From assembly GCF_001429625.1 (NCBI RefSeq), contig NZ_LMSU01000005.1:1-41360 (forward strand): a stretch of 41,360 nt of DNA. Direction: 5' to 3'. A program made the translations under genes and the position numbers. Shown in pieces: positions 9,601-17,502 of this stretch (its first letter is position 1; every line of letters starts with the position of its first letter). Under the pieces are notes generated by a model. The model was not told where the DNA came from and searched no databases. It was given only the letters and a program-made list of their open reading frames with translations. This DNA comes from Nocardioides sp. Soil805 (GTDB lineage: Bacteria; Actinomycetota; Actinomycetes; Propionibacteriales; Nocardioidaceae).

Positions 9601-9789
9601 TCACGGTTCGCGCAGCAGGAGGTAGGCCGAGGTGAACGCGGCGATCGCGCCGGGCAGTGCCTCGAACCGCTCGGTGAGGGCGACGGCGATCAGGGAGACG
9701 GCCACCACGAGCGGGAAGGCGGCCGAGAAGGCAGCGTCGGGCGAGGGCTCGCCGACCCGACCCGTGTCCGGTCCGTCCTGTGACGTCAT
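9601..9789 (-). CDS. Small two-helix membrane protein, unknown
   Basis: This encodes 62 residues. A polar N-terminus of about 18 residues (SQDGPDTGRVGEPSP) is followed by two hydrophobic stretches (FPLVVAVSLIAVALTERF and LPGAIAAFTSAYLLL). I do not recognise a family. Support for a real gene is the minus-strand TACGAT (9796-9801) exactly six bases before the ATG, the same spacing as in other genes here, inside a locally AT-rich patch. It converges with the YdcF gene 25 bases away. It could also be a chance frame. Confidence 0.55.
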   Translation of the reverse strand: MTSQDGPDTGRVGEPSPDAAFSAAFPLVVAVSLIAVALTERFEALPGAIAAFTSAYLLLREP

Positions 9790-9904
9790 GCGTATATCGT
9801 ACTAAGTCACTCTGATTACCTCATGCGACGCCCGGACCACAGGTCCCTGTCCCAGAGGTCACTGGCCCCTGTCGACGACGCACGGGGGTGCCTAGTCTGG
9901 CGGG

Positions 9905-10300
9905 ATGATCCGGTTCCTGCTCCGCACGGCCGTCTTCCTCGTGTCCGCCGCGGTCGGCCTGCTCGTGGCCGCGGCCCTCGTCGACGGTGTCGACGTCACC
10001 ACGAGCGGGTTCCTCCTCGCGGTGCTGCTGTTCGCCGTGATCCAGAGCGTCCTCGCTCCGTTCATCGCCAAGGTCACTGCGAGGAACGCCGCAGCGCTCC
10101 TCGGCGGTGTGGGCCTGCTCTCGACCTTCGTCGCGCTGTGGCTCACGACCCTCATCGGTGACTCGCTCACCATCGACGGCGGGGTGGGCACGTGGCTCAC
10201 GGCCACCGTCATCGTGTGGCTGGCCACCGCGCTCGCCACGCTGCTGCTGCCGCTCGTCCTCGTCAAGGCCGGCGTCGAGGCGGCGCGCGCGCGGACCTGA
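9905..10300 (+). CDS. Four-helix integral membrane protein (phage-holin-4 / YvlD type)
   Basis: This encodes 131 residues with four membrane segments: about 5-27 (FLLRTAVFLVSAAVGLLVAA), 36-56, 62-83 and 98-122. The pattern fits the widely distributed Phage_holin_4_2 / YvlD-like family; despite the name these are chromosomal envelope proteins, and nothing phage-like surrounds this one. Function unknown. TAGTCT at 9893-9898 is six bases before the ATG and no Shine-Dalgarno is evident, so a leaderless mRNA is likely. A strong hairpin follows at 10311-10354. Confidence 0.75.
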   Translation: MIRFLLRTAVFLVSAAVGLLVAAALVDGVDVTTSGFLLAVLLFAVIQSVLAPFIAKVTARNAAALLGGVGLLSTFVALWLTTLIGDSLTIDGGVGTWLTATVIVWLATALATLLLPLVLVKAGVEAARART

Positions 10301-10310
10301 GCACTCATGC

Positions 10311-10354
10311 GAAAGGGCCCCCGACCTGCGACTTCCGCAGGACGAGGGCCCTTC
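10311..10354. terminator. Hairpin terminator, probably shared by converging transcripts
   Basis: The arms 10311-10330 and 10336-10354 pair through CCTGCG/CGCAGG and AAGGGCCC-type segments with one internal mismatch and a five-base loop (ACTTC). A short T run (TTTC) follows on the minus strand. It lies between the + strand membrane-protein gene (stop 10300) and the 3' end of minus-strand tRNA-Asn (10357), so it can end both. Confidence 0.7.
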
Positions 10355-10356
10355 AC

Positions 10357-10432
10357 TGGCTCCCCCGGTTGGACTCGAACCAACAACCCTCCGGTTAACA
10401 GCCGAATGCTCTGCCAGTTGAGCTACAGGGGA
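10357..10432 (-). tRNA. tRNA-Asn (anticodon GTT), CCA encoded
   Basis: The minus strand begins TCCCCTGTAGCTCAACTGG, has anticodon GTT in the loop CTGTTAA, and T-arm GTTGGTTCGAGTCCAAC. The acceptor TCCCCTG pairs with CGGGGGA, with one T-G wobble. Discriminator G and an encoded CCA end the gene at 10357. The hairpin at 10311-10354 follows directly. Confidence 0.96.
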
Positions 10433-10481
10433 CCGCTGAGCAGCGAGAGCACACTAGCAAGGCGGGTGCGGCGTTGAGAAA

Positions 10482-10991
10482 TCAGGTCGACCCCACGTCG
10501 GCGCGGGCCTCGGCGAGGGCCTCGGAGGCCGCCGTGCGGACGGCCGGGTCGTCCGGGTCGACGCCCTCGTCGTACTCGTAGAACCACTCGATCGACGCGT
10601 CGCCGCGCGGCGCCCGGCGACCGATCACCCGCACGCCGCGACGCCCGGACAGCGCGACGTGGCGCTGGAGCACGACGCTCGCCGTGACGCGCTCGCGGAC
10701 CAGCTCGAGGAGTCGACCCGGCTCGACGAGACCCAGCGCGTGCTCGACCCGCTGCTCGCCCCACGAGCCCACGAGCGAGACGCGCAGGACGTCGGTCTCG
10801 CTGTCCCAGTCGGCCGCCTCGACCCGCTCCCAGGGGATCCGGGTCCGTGCGTCGGCGTCGCCACCGGCGACGTACAGCGCGTCCCGGGTGCCGACCAGGA
10901 CCCGGTCGTCGTCGGTGCGGCACCAGGCGAGCACCCGCTCCCCCGGACCGACGGCGACGTCCGGGACGGAGGTGCGGCGCAGCGACCTCAC
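10482..10991 (-). CDS. Conserved-looking hypothetical protein coupled to dnaG
   Basis: This encodes 169 residues, predicted soluble, with no motif I recognise. The N-terminal half is beta-rich (VGPGERVLAWCRTDDDRVLVG, IPWERVEAADWDSE), reminiscent of small PH-like or sensor folds. The C-terminus is acidic (YEYDEGVDPDDPAV). Its GTG start overlaps the dnaG stop by four bases (GTGA), so translation is probably coupled to primase. That coupling is the only clue to its role. It ends 49 bases before tRNA-Asn on the same strand. Confidence 0.8.
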   Translation of the reverse strand: MRSLRRTSVPDVAVGPGERVLAWCRTDDDRVLVGTRDALYVAGGDADARTRIPWERVEAADWDSETDVLRVSLVGSWGEQRVEHALGLVEPGRLLELVRERVTASVVLQRHVALSGRRGVRVIGRRAPRGDASIEWFYEYDEGVDPDDPAVRTAASEALAEARADVGST

Positions 10992-12892
10992 TGGGCCGCC
11001 ACCTGCTGGTCGCGCAGGGTGCGGCGGTGCTGCTCGAGGGCGACCAGCTCGCCGAACATCTTGTTGTACTCGACCTGGTGCTCGACCGGGTTCGTGCGCT
11101 GGAGGCGCGACTTGAGGTCGGCGATGCGCCGCATGGTGGTGAGCTCCTGCAGCCGGTAGACGTGCGCCGCGACGTAGCTGGGCGACGGCGCGGCCGGGGT
11201 GAGCACCGGCTCGACGCCGAGCTCGGAGATCGCGGACGACACGTGCGGGTCCGTCACCGACGACCGCACCCGGGTGCTCCAGCCGCCGTCCTCGGCGCCC
11301 GCGGCCGGCCCGCCGGCCGCCGCGATCGCCTCCCACACCGCGCGGAAGACCGGGTGGCTGAAGTCGTCGGGGCCGAGTCCGTTGATCACCCGGCCGACGG
11401 CCGCGGGGTGCTGGATGACGATCTTGAGCGTCTCGCGCTCGATGGAGAACCGGGGGTCACGCAGGCTGGGCAGCTGCTTGCGCTGCGGCGCCGGGGCGGC
11501 GTCCGGCTCCGGCGTCGTACGACGGGGGTCGGGGCGGGCGTCGGGACGAGCGCTGCCGGGGGCGGGGCGGCTGGCCGCGCGGCGCACCTCGGCGCGGGCG
11601 TCGTCCACGTCGACGCCGATCATCCCGGCGATCTCCCGGGCGAACGCGTCGACCTTGGACTTGTCGCGGATGCTCGAGACCAGGGCGGCGGCCTCGCGCA
11701 GCGCGTCGACGCGACCGTCGGCGCGGTCCAGGTCGTACTTGGTCAGCACGTTGCCCATCACGAAGCGGTACAGCGGCTTGCGGGTGGCGATGAGCTCGCG
11801 CACCGCCGCGTCCCCCTTCTGCAACCGCAGGTCGCAGGGGTCCAGCCCGTCGGGCTCGACGGCGACGTAGGTCTGGGAGACGAAGTTCTGGTCGCCACCG
11901 AAGGCGCGGAGCGCGGCCTTCTGCCCGGCGGCGTCGCCGTCGAAGGTGAAGATCACCTCGCCGCGGAACTCCTCGTGGTCGTGCAGGAAGCGCCGCAGGA
12001 CGCGCGCGTGGTCGTCGCCGAAGGCGGTGCCGCAGGTGGCGACGGCGGTGGGGACGCCGGCGAGGTGGCAGGCCATCACGTCGGTGTAGCCCTCCACCAC
12101 CACGGCCTGCGACGAACGGGCGATGTCGCGGCGCGCCAGGTCGAGGCCGTAGAGGACGGTGTTCTTCTTGTAGATCGGGGAGTCGCCGGTGTTGAGGTAC
12201 TTGGCGTCGATGCGGTCGTCGTCGAAGATCCGCCGGGCGCCGAAGCCGATCGTCTCGCCGCTGGCCTCGCGGATCGGCCACAGCAGGCGACCGCGGAACG
12301 CGTCGTAGTGGGAGCGGCCCTGCTTGACGAGGCCGGCGGTCACCAGCTCCTCGTTGGAGAAGCGGCGCCCGCGCAAGTGCCGCAGCAGCGCCTCGCCGTC
12401 GCGGGGCGCGAAGCCCACACCGAAGGTCTCCGCGCTGGCCTGGTCGAAGCCGCGCTGCCCGAGGAACTGGCGGGCCACCAGCGCGTCGGGGGTACCGAGC
12501 TGCTCGGCGTAGAACTCCTGGGCGATCTTGTGCGCCTCGATCAACCGGCCACGGGCGGGCCCGCGCGGGCGCTCCACCTGGTCGCCGTCCTCGCGCCGCA
12601 GCACCACGCCGTACTTGTCGGCGAGCCGCTCGAGGGACTCGGCGAAGGACAGGCCGTCGATCTTCATCAGGAAGGAGATGACGTCGCCGCCCTCCTGGCA
12701 GCCGAAGCAGTGGAAGAACCCCCGGGACGGGTTGACGTTGAAGGAGGGCGACTTCTCGTCGTGGAAGGGGCACAGGCCCTTGAGCGAGCCACCACCGGCG
12801 CGCTTCAGCGTGACGTACGACGACACGACGTCGTCGATGCGCGCCTTCTCGCGAACTTCGGCGATGTCGTCGTCGCGGATCCGGCCTGCCAC
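10988..12892 (-). CDS. dnaG: DNA primase
   Basis: Primase makes RNA primers at the replication fork with the DnaB helicase. The protein is 634 residues, a normal length for actinobacteria. The N-terminal CHC2 zinc finger is seen as CPFHDEKSPSF ... FFHCFGCQEGGD (about 40-65). The catalytic core and TOPRIM domain include VVEGYTDVMACH and the acidic FTFDGDAAGQKA. A Pro/Arg-rich linker (about 425-470) precedes the helical C-terminal helicase-binding domain. GTG at 12892 is supported by TAGACT on the minus strand (12900-12905) seven bases upstream, a leaderless arrangement. The downstream hypothetical gene overlaps by four bases. Confidence 0.97.
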   Translation of the reverse strand: MAGRIRDDDIAEVREKARIDDVVSSYVTLKRAGGGSLKGLCPFHDEKSPSFNVNPSRGFFHCFGCQEGGDVISFLMKIDGLSFAESLERLADKYGVVLRREDGDQVERPRGPARGRLIEAHKIAQEFYAEQLGTPDALVARQFLGQRGFDQASAETFGVGFAPRDGEALLRHLRGRRFSNEELVTAGLVKQGRSHYDAFRGRLLWPIREASGETIGFGARRIFDDDRIDAKYLNTGDSPIYKKNTVLYGLDLARRDIARSSQAVVVEGYTDVMACHLAGVPTAVATCGTAFGDDHARVLRRFLHDHEEFRGEVIFTFDGDAAGQKAALRAFGGDQNFVSQTYVAVEPDGLDPCDLRLQKGDAAVRELIATRKPLYRFVMGNVLTKYDLDRADGRVDALREAAALVSSIRDKSKVDAFAREIAGMIGVDVDDARAEVRRAASRPAPGSARPDARPDPRRTTPEPDAAPAPQRKQLPSLRDPRFSIERETLKIVIQHPAAVGRVINGLGPDDFSHPVFRAVWEAIAAAGGPAAGAEDGGWSTRVRSSVTDPHVSSAISELGVEPVLTPAAPSPSYVAAHVYRLQELTTMRRIADLKSRLQRTNPVEHQVEYNKMFGELVALEQHRRTLRDQQVAAQ

Positions 12893-12977
12893 GTGGCGGA
12901 GTCTACGTCCGCCCTGCGTGCCACCCCCACGGGTGCGCCCGATTCACATTCCCGGGCAGGTGGGGCACGTTGGAGGC

Positions 12978-13382
12978 ATGACTGATTCCCGGACGACCGA
13001 CGACCAGACCCTCGGGGGGCTGGTGCACCAGATGACCCAACAGGTCCCCGAGCTCATCCGTTCCGAGATCCGGCTCGCGCAGGCCGAGGTGGCCGAGAAG
13101 GGCAAGCGCGCGGGTGTCGGGATCGGCATGTTCAGCGTGGCCGGGCTGCTCGCGTTCTTCGCGCTCGCCACCCTCGTCACGACCGCAGTGCTGGCGCTCG
13201 CGCTCGTCGTGGACGCCTGGCTCGCCGCGCTGATCGTCGCGCTGGTGCTGCTCGCCGCCGCTGCCGCGGCCGGGGTCCTGGGCAAGAACAAGGTCGCCTC
13301 CGCAGGCCCGCCCAAGCCGGAGCGCGCCCTGGAGGGCGTCAAGGAGGACATCGCCACAGTGAAGGGTGCACACCATGAGTGA
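12978..13382 (+). CDS. Holin-X-like (phage holin superfamily III type) membrane protein
   Basis: The product is 134 residues. An N-terminal amphipathic stretch (LVHQMTQQVPELIRSEIRLAQAE) is followed by two membrane helices (about 47-70 and 75-100) and a short charged tail. This matches the actinobacterial holin-X/Act_holin family, which is chromosomal and of unknown function. The ATG follows GGAGG closely. It is the first of four genes whose ends overlap; the next ATG lies eight bases inside this one. The promoter region is shared divergently with dnaG. Confidence 0.82.
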   Translation: MTDSRTTDDQTLGGLVHQMTQQVPELIRSEIRLAQAEVAEKGKRAGVGIGMFSVAGLLAFFALATLVTTAVLALALVVDAWLAALIVALVLLAAAAAAGVLGKNKVASAGPPKPERALEGVKEDIATVKGAHHE

Positions 13383-13620
13383 CCAGCAGACCCCCGAGCA
13401 GATCGAGGCCGAGATCGTCGCCCAGCGCGAGCAGCTGGCGCAGACGGTCGACCAGCTCAGCGCCAAGCTCGACGTGAAGTCGCAGGCGCGAGCCAAGGTC
13501 GCCGACGTCAAGGACCGCGCCACCACCGACGACGGTGCCCCGCGTCCCGAGGTGCTGGCGGCCGCCGGCTCCCTGGTCGCGATGGCGATCGTCCTGGTGT
13601 GGTGGCGCCACCGGTCATGA
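13375..13620 (+). CDS. DUF3618 family protein
   Basis: The product is 81 residues. The N-terminal helix (TPEQIEAEIVAQREQLAQTV) with conserved DQLSAKLDVK is the DUF3618 signature; a single membrane segment (AAAGSLVAMAIVLVWW) lies at the C-terminus. It is probably a small inner-membrane protein with a cytoplasmic coiled helix. ATG at 13375 is eight bases after AAGGG; GTG at 13366 is a possible alternative. It overlaps the genes before (8 bases) and after (4 bases, ATGA). Confidence 0.85.
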   Translation: MSDQQTPEQIEAEIVAQREQLAQTVDQLSAKLDVKSQARAKVADVKDRATTDDGAPRPEVLAAAGSLVAMAIVLVWWRHRS

Positions 13621-14708
13621 GCAGCGCCACCTCCCGCCACGAGGCCACGACCCCGGACGCCGAGGACGACCGCAAGCCCGACAGCCCCGCGGACCTCGAG
13701 AAGCGTTCCTGGCTGTACGTCGCGCGCAAGACGTGGCGCGAGTTCTCCGACGACCAGTGCACGGACCTCGCGGCCGCACTGACCTACTACGCCGTGCTGT
13801 CGATCTTCCCGGCCGCCATCGCGCTCACCTCGCTCCTGGGCCTGGTCGGCCAGGCCGAGGAGTCGGTGCAGACGGTGCTGGACGTCCTGGACCCGCTGGT
13901 CTCCGCCGACATGCTCGGGACCATCGAGCCGACGCTGACCCAGATCGCAACGTCGCAGAGTGCCGGTCTCACGCTCGTCCTGGGCCTGCTCGGCGCGCTG
14001 TGGACCGCCTCGGGGTACGTCGGGGCGTTCGGGCGGGCGATGAACCGGATCTACGAGATCCCGGAGGGCCGGCCGTTCTGGAAGCTGCGCCCGGTCATGC
14101 TGTTCATCACCATCATCGCGCTGGTGCTGATGGCCGCCGTGCTGCTCATGCTGGTGGTCTCCGGCCCCGTGGCGGAGTCCATCGGGAACGTCATCGGGCT
14201 CGGCGACGCGGCCCTGACCGTCTGGAGCATCGCGAAGTGGCCGGTGCTGGGGCTCGCCGTGGTGCTGATCGTGGCGATCCTCTACTACGCCACCCCCAAC
14301 GTGAAGCAGCCGACGTTCCGGTGGATCTCCGTCGGGGCGCTCGCCGCCATCGCGGTGTGGGTGCTGGCCTCGGTCGCCTTCACCTTCTACGTCGCCAACT
14401 TCTCCTCCTACAACAAGACCTACGGCTCGCTGGCCGGGGTCATCGTGGCCCTGCTCTACCTGTGGCTCACGAACCTCGCGCTGCTCTTCGGCGCCGAGGT
14501 CGACTCCGAGCTCGAGCGCGGCCGCCAGCTCCAGGCCGGGATCGCGGCCGAGGAGGAGCTCCAGCTGCCGGCGCGGGACACCCGCAACATCCGCAAGGCC
14601 GAGGAGAAGGAGGCCGCGGACATCGCGCAGGGACGCCGCATCCGCGAGCAGCACGAGGACACTCCCCCGCACGACCACTCGCACAACCCCCACCGAGAGG
14701 ATGCATGA
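13617..14708 (+). CDS. YihY / RNase BN-like inner membrane protein
   Basis: The product is 363 residues. The YihY/virulence factor BrkB family is an integral membrane family once wrongly named ribonuclease BN; its function is not settled. The family start of helix 1 (CTDLAAALTYYAVLSIFPAA) is at about 43-62, and about six membrane segments end near residue 300 (YGSLAGVIVALLYLWLTNLA). A charged C-terminal tail follows (EEKEAADIAQGRRIREQHED). ATG at 13617 overlaps the DUF3618 stop as ATGA. Its own stop overlaps the next gene. Confidence 0.9.
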   Translation: MSSATSRHEATTPDAEDDRKPDSPADLEKRSWLYVARKTWREFSDDQCTDLAAALTYYAVLSIFPAAIALTSLLGLVGQAEESVQTVLDVLDPLVSADMLGTIEPTLTQIATSQSAGLTLVLGLLGALWTASGYVGAFGRAMNRIYEIPEGRPFWKLRPVMLFITIIALVLMAAVLLMLVVSGPVAESIGNVIGLGDAALTVWSIAKWPVLGLAVVLIVAILYYATPNVKQPTFRWISVGALAAIAVWVLASVAFTFYVANFSSYNKTYGSLAGVIVALLYLWLTNLALLFGAEVDSELERGRQLQAGIAAEEELQLPARDTRNIRKAEEKEAADIAQGRRIREQHEDTPPHDHSHNPHREDA

Positions 14709-15028
14709 TGAAGAAGCTGTTGGTACTCGTCGCCGGAGGAATCGGCTACGTGCTCGGCACCCGCGCAGGCCGCGAGCGCTACGACCAGATCAAGTCCATG
14801 GCCACCAAGGTCAAGGACGACCCGCGCGTCCAGGACGCCGCCCACCAGGCTGCGGACACGGCCAAGGCCCAGGCCCCGGTCGTCAAGGACAAGGTCACCT
14901 CGGCGGCCAGTGCCGCCGCGGACAAGGTCAAGCCCTCGGGCAGCAACGACTCCGACCTGGAGTCGCAGCTCAACCCGGACAACGTCGCGCTGCAGGACAA
15001 CCCGTACCCCCAGGGCGACCTGCCCTGA
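14708..15028 (+). CDS. YtxH-like small membrane-associated protein
   Basis: The product is about 106 residues. The N-terminus MKKLLVLVAGGIGYVLGTRA is a membrane segment with the GYVLG(T/A)RAGR signature of YtxH-like proteins, followed by a long amphipathic helix rich in Ala, Lys and Asp (residues about 20-80) like LEA/apolipoprotein-type helices, and an acidic end. Function unknown; relatives appear in stress regulons. Either ATG 14705 (overlapping the YihY stop) or 14708 can start it; 14708 has the better distance (7) from GAGAGG. It ends 3 bases from the dgt stop, tail to tail. Confidence 0.8.
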   Translation: MKKLLVLVAGGIGYVLGTRAGRERYDQIKSMATKVKDDPRVQDAAHQAADTAKAQAPVVKDKVTSAASAAADKVKPSGSNDSDLESQLNPDNVALQDNPYPQGDLP

Positions 15029-15031
15029 GCC

Positions 15032-16300
15032 TCAGCCGACCAGGGTGGCGTGCCGCGACACCGCGCTCGCGTCGGTGAGGGACGCCACCTGGTCGACGAC
15101 CACGCGGCGGCGGCCGGCCTCGTCGGCCGCCGCCGCCCAGTCGTCGGCGAAGGGCCGGTCGAGCGCGTCGGGCCCGCGCTCCCACAGGGCTGCGAAGAGC
15201 TCGGCGAGCAGCAGCCGCTGGCGCTCCATCAGCGCCACCCGGTCGGTGGCCTGCATGACGTAGTGCGCCGCGATCCCCTTGAGGATCCCGATCTCCACCT
15301 GCGTCTCCCACGGCACGACGAGCTCGGCACGGTGGCGGACCCGCGGCCCGTCGGACGCCGCGAACGTCGCCGCCTGGACGCTGCCGCAGAAGCGGCCGAT
15401 CAGGTCGCTGGTGAGGTTCTTGATCGCCGCGAGGTCGCGGCGCGTCCCCGTGTACGACGACGTGGGCCAGCTGGCCTGGCGGCGCATGGATGCCAGCGCC
15501 TCGGTGAGCTCGTCGTCGCCGGACCCCGGCAGGTACCACGCGCGGACGGTCGCCCAGAGCGCGTCCAGGTCGAGGCGGGTCAGGTCCAGCCGTCCGGCCA
15601 CGATCCCGTCCTCGACGTCGTGCACCGAGTAGGCCACGTCGTCGGCGAGGTCCATCACCTGCGCCTCCACGCACTGGCGGCGTCCGGCGACGCCCTCGCG
15701 CACCCAGTCGAAGACCGGGACGTCGTCGTCGTACACCCCGAACTTGACCACGACACGGGGCGTGCCGTCGGCGTGCACCCCGCCCGGGCCGGGTGCACCG
15801 TCACGGGGCCACGGGTACTTGGTGCAGGCGTCCAGGGTCGCCCGGGTGAGGTTGAGCCCGACCGAGGCACCGGAGGCGTCGAACGTCTTCGCCTCGAGTC
15901 GCGCGAGCAGCCGCAGGGTCTGCGCGTTGCCCTCGAAGCCGCCGCAGTCCTGGCTGAGCTCGGCCAGCACCCGCTCGCCGTTGTGGCCGAACGGCGGGTG
16001 GCCGAGGTCGTGGGCCAGCGCGGCGGTCTCGGTGATGTCGGGGTGGCAGCCCAGCGCGCGGGCCAGGTCACGCGCGACCTGCGCCACCTCGAGGCTGTGG
16101 GTCAGCCGGTTGCGGACGAAGTCGTCGGTCTGCGGACCGACCACCTGGGTCTTGGCCGCGAGCCGTCGCGACGCCGCCGCGTGCACCACCCGGGCGCGGT
16201 CGCGCTCGAAGGCGGTGCGCACGGGGGCGTCGACGCGCTTGGGTGGCTCGTCGACCACGCGGGCGCGGTCGTGCTCGTCGTACAGCTCGTCGGGTGTCAT
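15032..16300 (-). CDS. dgt: Deoxyguanosinetriphosphate triphosphohydrolase-like protein
   Basis: HD-domain enzymes of this type split dNTPs into deoxynucleoside and tripolyphosphate and help balance the dNTP pool. The product is 422 residues. Metal and catalytic motifs are visible: NRLTHSLEVAQVARDLA (His near 70), then AALAHDLGHPPFGHNGE with the HD pair near 100, and a later Asp in MDLADDVAYSVHDVEDG. ATG at 16300 is preceded on the minus strand by TAGGCT (16309-16314), eight bases away. It stands one secreted-protein gene away from dus and two away from dnaG, in keeping with the actinobacterial dnaG-dgt-dus block. Confidence 0.93.
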   Translation of the reverse strand: MTPDELYDEHDRARVVDEPPKRVDAPVRTAFERDRARVVHAAASRRLAAKTQVVGPQTDDFVRNRLTHSLEVAQVARDLARALGCHPDITETAALAHDLGHPPFGHNGERVLAELSQDCGGFEGNAQTLRLLARLEAKTFDASGASVGLNLTRATLDACTKYPWPRDGAPGPGGVHADGTPRVVVKFGVYDDDVPVFDWVREGVAGRRQCVEAQVMDLADDVAYSVHDVEDGIVAGRLDLTRLDLDALWATVRAWYLPGSGDDELTEALASMRRQASWPTSSYTGTRRDLAAIKNLTSDLIGRFCGSVQAATFAASDGPRVRHRAELVVPWETQVEIGILKGIAAHYVMQATDRVALMERQRLLLAELFAALWERGPDALDRPFADDWAAAADEAGRRRVVVDQVASLTDASAVSRHATLVG

Positions 16301-16400
16301 CGCCCGCGAGCCTAGTGACCACGACCGACGGTCGAGCGCGCGGAGCCCTTCAGCGTGCGGCAGCGCGGCGGCAGCAGCCGACGCGCTCGCACCGATCAAC

Positions 16401-17318
16401 TCAGTAGACGGTGACGTGCACGTGGTCGTAGTGGTTGGCGGTCGTCGACCCACGGTCGGACATGCCGCGCCAGCCCTCGCCGTTGCGCTCGACGGACCAG
16501 ATCTGCTGGGAGTAGATGATGTACTCGATGCCCAGCTCGGAGTAGTGGGCGCGGAGGAACTCCGCGACCTCCCAGCCGGTCGCGCCGCTGGTCATGATGT
16601 CGATGGCCCGGCCCTGGCCGTGCTCACCGTCGCCGCGCCAGGTGCCGTACGCCGTGATCTCGGGCCAGTTCGCGCACACCACGTCGTGGATGTCGTAGAG
16701 CGAGGGGCGGCCGGCGTCGATGGAGGAGCCGTTGGTGCACTGGCCCCCCAGGGACGGCCCGGTCTCGGGCTTCTCGTCGGCGAGGTAGCCGGCGGTCACC
16801 CAGCGGGAGGTGCCGTCGACCACGATCTCGACCTTGTCGCCGTCCTTGCGACCGGTCACGAGGACCTTCTCGAGGGAGTCGACGAGGCCGACGCGACGGG
16901 CGTCGCCGTCGGGGGTGGTCCACAGGTTGAGCTCGGTCGTCGTCCAGAGCCGGGTGTCGGCGGTGCGGACGGCGCGGAGCGTGGCCTTCTGCTCCCGGGC
17001 GTCCTGCCGGGCCTCGCGTCGCGCGGCCTGGCGCTTGTCCTGGCGGGCCTCGGCGCGGGCCTCCTGCCGGGCCTCCTGGCGGCGCTCGGAGCGGGAGACG
17101 ACGTCGCTGCGCTGGGCGACACCGGAGGCGGAGATCCCGGCCGCGGCGTTGGAGGACGAGGCGAGCAGGTCCTCGGTGCCGGGGACGACGGGGTTGGAGG
17201 TGAGGACACCCAGGGCGACGGCGGACAGGGTCGCGACGACGGCGACGGGTCCGGCCACCTGGATGGCTGAGGGCGTGCGGCGGGCATTGGCGTCCCGCAT
17301 GTGGCGATGCTGAGCCAC
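16401..17318 (-). CDS. Secreted protein: charged helical stalk, SH3-like segment and M15/VanY-like C-terminus
   Basis: The product is 305 residues. The N-terminus has one hydrophobic segment (VAGPVAVVATLSAVALGVL, about 22-40), a signal or anchor. Residues about 70-112 form an unbroken Arg/Glu/Ala/Gln helix (ERRQEARQEARAEARQDKR and on). A bacterial SH3-like stretch (LNLWTTPDGDARRVGLVD) follows. The C-terminal 110 residues contain GQGRAIDI (Asp near 240) and end in NHYDHVHV, resembling metal-binding His/Asp positions of M15-type LD-peptidase or VanY-like domains. A cell-wall role is likely but inferred. The GTG at 17318 follows AAAGGA by 8 bases; the longer upstream frame lacks a signal and is unlikely. 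Confidence 0.8.
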   Translation of the reverse strand: MAQHRHMRDANARRTPSAIQVAGPVAVVATLSAVALGVLTSNPVVPGTEDLLASSSNAAAGISASGVAQRSDVVSRSERRQEARQEARAEARQDKRQAARREARQDAREQKATLRAVRTADTRLWTTTELNLWTTPDGDARRVGLVDSLEKVLVTGRKDGDKVEIVVDGTSRWVTAGYLADEKPETGPSLGGQCTNGSSIDAGRPSLYDIHDVVCANWPEITAYGTWRGDGEHGQGRAIDIMTSGATGWEVAEFLRAHYSELGIEYIIYSQQIWSVERNGEGWRGMSDRGSTTANHYDHVHVTVY

Positions 17319-17502
17319 AGCGTTGATCCTTTGCTGTTGCGTTCGGGGGATGCTGACCGGCTCTCGAGCCTGTGAGGGCCTCGGGGGGAGAGACGGGCAG
17401 AACGACGAGTGAAGCACAGCATTTCTGGCCTGTCCCAATTCTGACGGGACTCGCCGGGGGTGTTCCCCGTCACCGGACCGTGACCGCTCCGTCACCGCAG
17501 CG

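Noticed and set aside
10847..12985. A 712-residue open frame opposite dnaG
   Set aside because: It mirrors the dnaG codons, is rich in Val/Gly/Arg/Asp as expected of antisense frames at high GC, and has no domain.
9905..15028. Prophage remnant, because three genes resemble holins
   Set aside because: No lysin, capsid, portal, integrase or att site is nearby, and these holin-named families are common chromosomal membrane proteins.
17319..17502. A c-di-AMP (ydaO) riboswitch before the secreted M15-like gene
   Set aside because: Cell-wall hydrolase genes in actinobacteria often have one, but I could not recognise its conserved core in this leader; it needs a covariance-model search.
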